From the NCBI GenBank assembly GCA_911728455.2, contig OU452234.1, forward strand, positions 12,362,031 to 12,426,030: a stretch of 64,000 nucleotides of DNA, given 5' to 3'. Below, piece after piece: positions 61,717-64,000 of the stretch (position 1 is the stretch's first letter; each line of letters starts with the position of its first letter). Origin of the DNA: Marthasterias glacialis (taxonomy: Eukaryota; Echinodermata; Asteroidea; Forcipulatida; Asteriidae). The position numbers and the translations under genes are program-made. The notes beneath the pieces were generated by a model, which saw nothing but the letters and a program-made list of their open reading frames with translations, had not been told where the DNA came from and did no database searches.

Positions 61717-62960
61717 TCAAGATGGCCGGAAAAGCTCGCTAGCTCCCGAAATACTGCAAGTTGGGAGCTCTAGTTTGTTGGACACGTCTCAGAAGAGCCG
61801 CCCGCATCCACTGATTCCATGAAAAGCACTTTTCAAGTTGGGTCCAAAATTAAAATTTCTCACAGGGAGCTCCCTGTGAGCACCGGCACTTTTGATCCAA
61901 ATATTTTGATGCGATTTTATGATAGAAAATGATAGAGTAGACATCACTGAAGAGGGTTTGTGTGCGGGGAAGGGGTCAATTCGCAATATTTGGGCAAATG
62001 GCAAAATTTGGGTCAATTCTGACGTCATCAAGATGGCCGAAAAAGCTCGCTAGCTCCCGAAATACTGCAAGTTGGGAGCTCTAGTTTGTTGGACACGTCT
62101 CGGAAGAGCCGCCCGCATCCACTGATTACATGAAAAGCACTTTTCAAGTTGGGTCCAAAATTAAAATTTCTCACAGGGAGCTCCCTGTGAGCACCGGCAC
62201 TTTTGATCAAAATTTTTTTATGCGATTTTATGATAGAAAATGATAGAGTAGACATCACTGAAGAGGGTTTGTGTGGGGGGAAGGGGTCAATTCGCAGTAT
62301 TTGGGCAAATGGCAAAATTTGGGTCAATTCTGACGTCATCAAGATGGCCGAAAAAGCTCGCTAGCTCCCGAAATACTGCAAGTTGGGAGCTCTAGTTTGT
62401 TGGACACGTCTCGGAAGAGCCGCCCGCATCCACTGATTCCATGAAAAGCACTTTTCAAGTTGGGTCCAAAATTAAAATTTCTCACAGGGAGCTCCCTGTG
62501 AGCACCGGCACTTTTGATCAAAATTTTTTTATGCGATTTTATGATAGAAAATGATAGAGTAGACATCACTGAAGAGGGTTTGTGTGGGGGAAAGGGGTCA
62601 ATTCGCAGTATTTGGGCAAGTGGCAAAATTTGGGTCAATTCTGACGTCATCAAGATGGCCGAAAAAGCTCGCTAGCTCCCGAAATACTGCAAGTTGGGAG
62701 CTCTAGTTTGTTGGACACGTCTCGTAAGAGCCGCCCGCATCCACTGATTACATGAAAAGCACTTTTCAAGTTGGGTCCAAAATTAAAATTTCTCACAGGG
62801 AGCTCCCTGTGAGCACCGGCACTTTTGATCCAAATTTTTTTATGCGATTTTATGAGAGAAAATGATAGAGTAGACATCACTGAAGAGGGTTTGTGTGGGG
62901 GGAAGGGGTCAATTTGCAGTATTTGGGCAAATGGCAAAATTTGGGTCAATTCTGACGTCA
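61717..62960. repeat. Four-unit block, copy B
   Basis: Same marker series as 59847-61090, 1870 bases away (six units plus the TTTG duplication near 61458). The fourth unit has extra changes (CTCGTAAG, ATTACATG and GATCC), so the match weakens at the right end. Confidence 0.6.
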
Positions 62961-64000
62961 TCAAGATGGCCGAAAAAGCTCGCTAGCTCCTGAAATACTG
63001 CAAGTTGGGAGCTCTAGTTTGTTGGACACGTCTCGGAAGAGCCGCCCGCATCCACTGATTCCATGAAAAGCACTTTTCAAGTTGGGTCCAAAATTAAAAT
63101 TTCTCACAGGGAGCTCCCTGTGAGCACCGGCACTTTTGATCCAAATATTTTTATGCGATTTTATGATAGAAAATGATAGAGTAGACATCACTGAAGAGGG
63201 TTTGTGTGCGGGGAAGGGGTCAATTCGCAGTATTTGGGCAAATGGCAAAATTTGGGTCAATTCTGACGTCATCAAGATGGCCGAAAAAGCTCGCTAGCTC
63301 CCGAAATACTGCAAGTTGGGAGCTCTAGTTTGTTGGACACGTCTCGGAAGAGCCGCCCGCATCCACTGATTACATGAAAAGCACTTTTCAAGTTGGGTCC
63401 AAAATTAAAATTTCTCACAGGGAGCTCCCTGTGAGCATCGGCACTTTTGATCCAAATTTTTTTATGCGATTTTATGATAGAAAATGATAGAGTAGACATC
63501 ACTGAAGAGGGTTTGTGTGGGGGGAAGGGGTCAATTCGCAGTATTTGGGCAAATGGCAAAATTTGGGTCAATTCTGACGTCATCAAGATGGCCGAAAAAG
63601 CTCGCTAGCTCCCGAAATACTGCAAGTTGGGAGCTCTAGTTTGTTGGACACGTCTCGGAAGAGCCGCCCGCATCCACTGATTCCATGAAAAGCACTTTTC
63701 AAGTTGGGTCCAAAATTAAAATTTCTCACAGGGAGCTCCCTGTGAGCACCGGCACTTTTGATCAAAATTTTTTGATGCGATTTTATGATAGAAAATGATA
63801 GAGTAGACATCACTGAAGAGGGTTTGTGTGTGGGGAAGGGGTCAATTCGCAGTATTTGGGCAAATGGCAAAATTTGGGTCAATTCTGACGTCATCAAGAT
63901 GGCCGAAAAAGCTCGCTAGCTCCCGAAATACTGCAAGTTGGGAGCTCTAGTTTGTTGGACACGTCTCGGAAGAGCCGCCCGCATCCACTGATTCCATGAA

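Larger units (their letters stand above)
25230..64000. repeat. Satellite array 2, 311-bp monomer, about 124 copies, runs off the window
   Basis: Same monomer and orientation as array 1. Homology begins at GTGGCAAAATTTGGG (25230), about 260 bases into the monomer as numbered from CTAGCTCCC, so its phase does not continue from the end of array 1. Three broad zones are visible: to about 36 kb mainly CAAGATGGC units with GATCA or GATCC; about 36-56 kb rich in CAAAATGGC units; and from about 56 kb units with TGTGGGGGGAAGG and CAGTATTTGGGCAAATGG. Length changes are few: 310- and 312-base units, mostly at the A/T tract, a +1 unit near 35530, a 66-base fold-back insertion at 56944-57006, and a TTTG duplication near 61458. 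No gene lies inside. Confidence 0.98.

Noticed and set aside
25260-63897. The same repeated frames in array 2, including merged 133- and 208-codon versions
   Set aside because: The longer versions arise where a stop word is altered or a one-base change alters the register. They are read-through of satellite DNA, not genes.
784-64000. A CRISPR array
   Set aside because: The units are directly adjacent 311-base monomers with no unique spacers, and the context is eukaryotic.
784-64000. Ribosomal RNA or tRNA gene clusters
   Set aside because: The monomer has no rRNA-like sequence, no polymerase III boxes and no cloverleaf.
784-64000. A CENP-B box in the monomer
   Set aside because: I looked for TTCG followed by the A-rich and CGGG parts of the mammalian motif and did not find it, so a centromeric role cannot be argued from this.

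Overview
The window looks like nuclear DNA of an animal, most likely a marine invertebrate deuterostome such as an echinoderm. That placement is an inference from the style of the repeats: tRNA-derived SINEs, a LINE with a zinc-finger C-terminus, short inverted-repeat elements and a phase-1 exon with GT/AG-type splice sites. Nothing in the sequence names the species. There is no bacterial-type gene organisation. The many short open frames inside the repeats are by-products of repetition, not genes.

Layout. Positions 1-783 are unique flank with no supportable gene. Positions 784-18565 hold a head-to-tail satellite array of 311-bp monomers, about 57 copies, with only one 1-bp length change. Positions 18566-25229 form a 6.7-kb island of dispersed DNA. 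In order it holds: a roughly 700-bp inverted-repeat element, two copies of a diverged short dispersed repeat, a roughly 365-bp MITE-like element, an exon encoding a Myb/SANT-like DNA-binding domain (minus strand), a tRNA-Leu-like SINE, a GAGGCAAA-type minisatellite, a second SINE family in inverted copies, a truncated inverted copy of the MITE, a 5'-truncated LINE with 12-bp target-site duplications, and a degenerate tRNA-like segment. Positions 25230-64000 hold a second array of the same satellite in the same orientation, about 124 copies, running off the right edge. Together the arrays fill about 88% of the window (about 181 monomers).

The satellite is the main object. Each monomer carries a full palindromic cAMP-response element (TGACGTCA) one base before a YY1-like CAAGATGGC, a 22-bp perfect palindrome, a second small hairpin, an A-tract/T-tract segment where almost all length changes occur, and 12 CpG dinucleotides that are kept in most copies. 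Variant bases fall into local blocks and repeat at multi-unit distances (2, 5, 6, 10 and 15 units), as expected from recent unequal exchange or segmental amplification. One place (56944-57090) has a 63-bp perfect fold-back inside the array, the signature of a template switch.

The only part that looks like host-type coding sequence is the Myb/SANT-like exon at 22278-22550. It may belong to a cellular gene or to a PIF/Harbinger-like transposon. No pathway or operon can be reconstructed here; the window is a satellite locus with a transposon-rich spacer.
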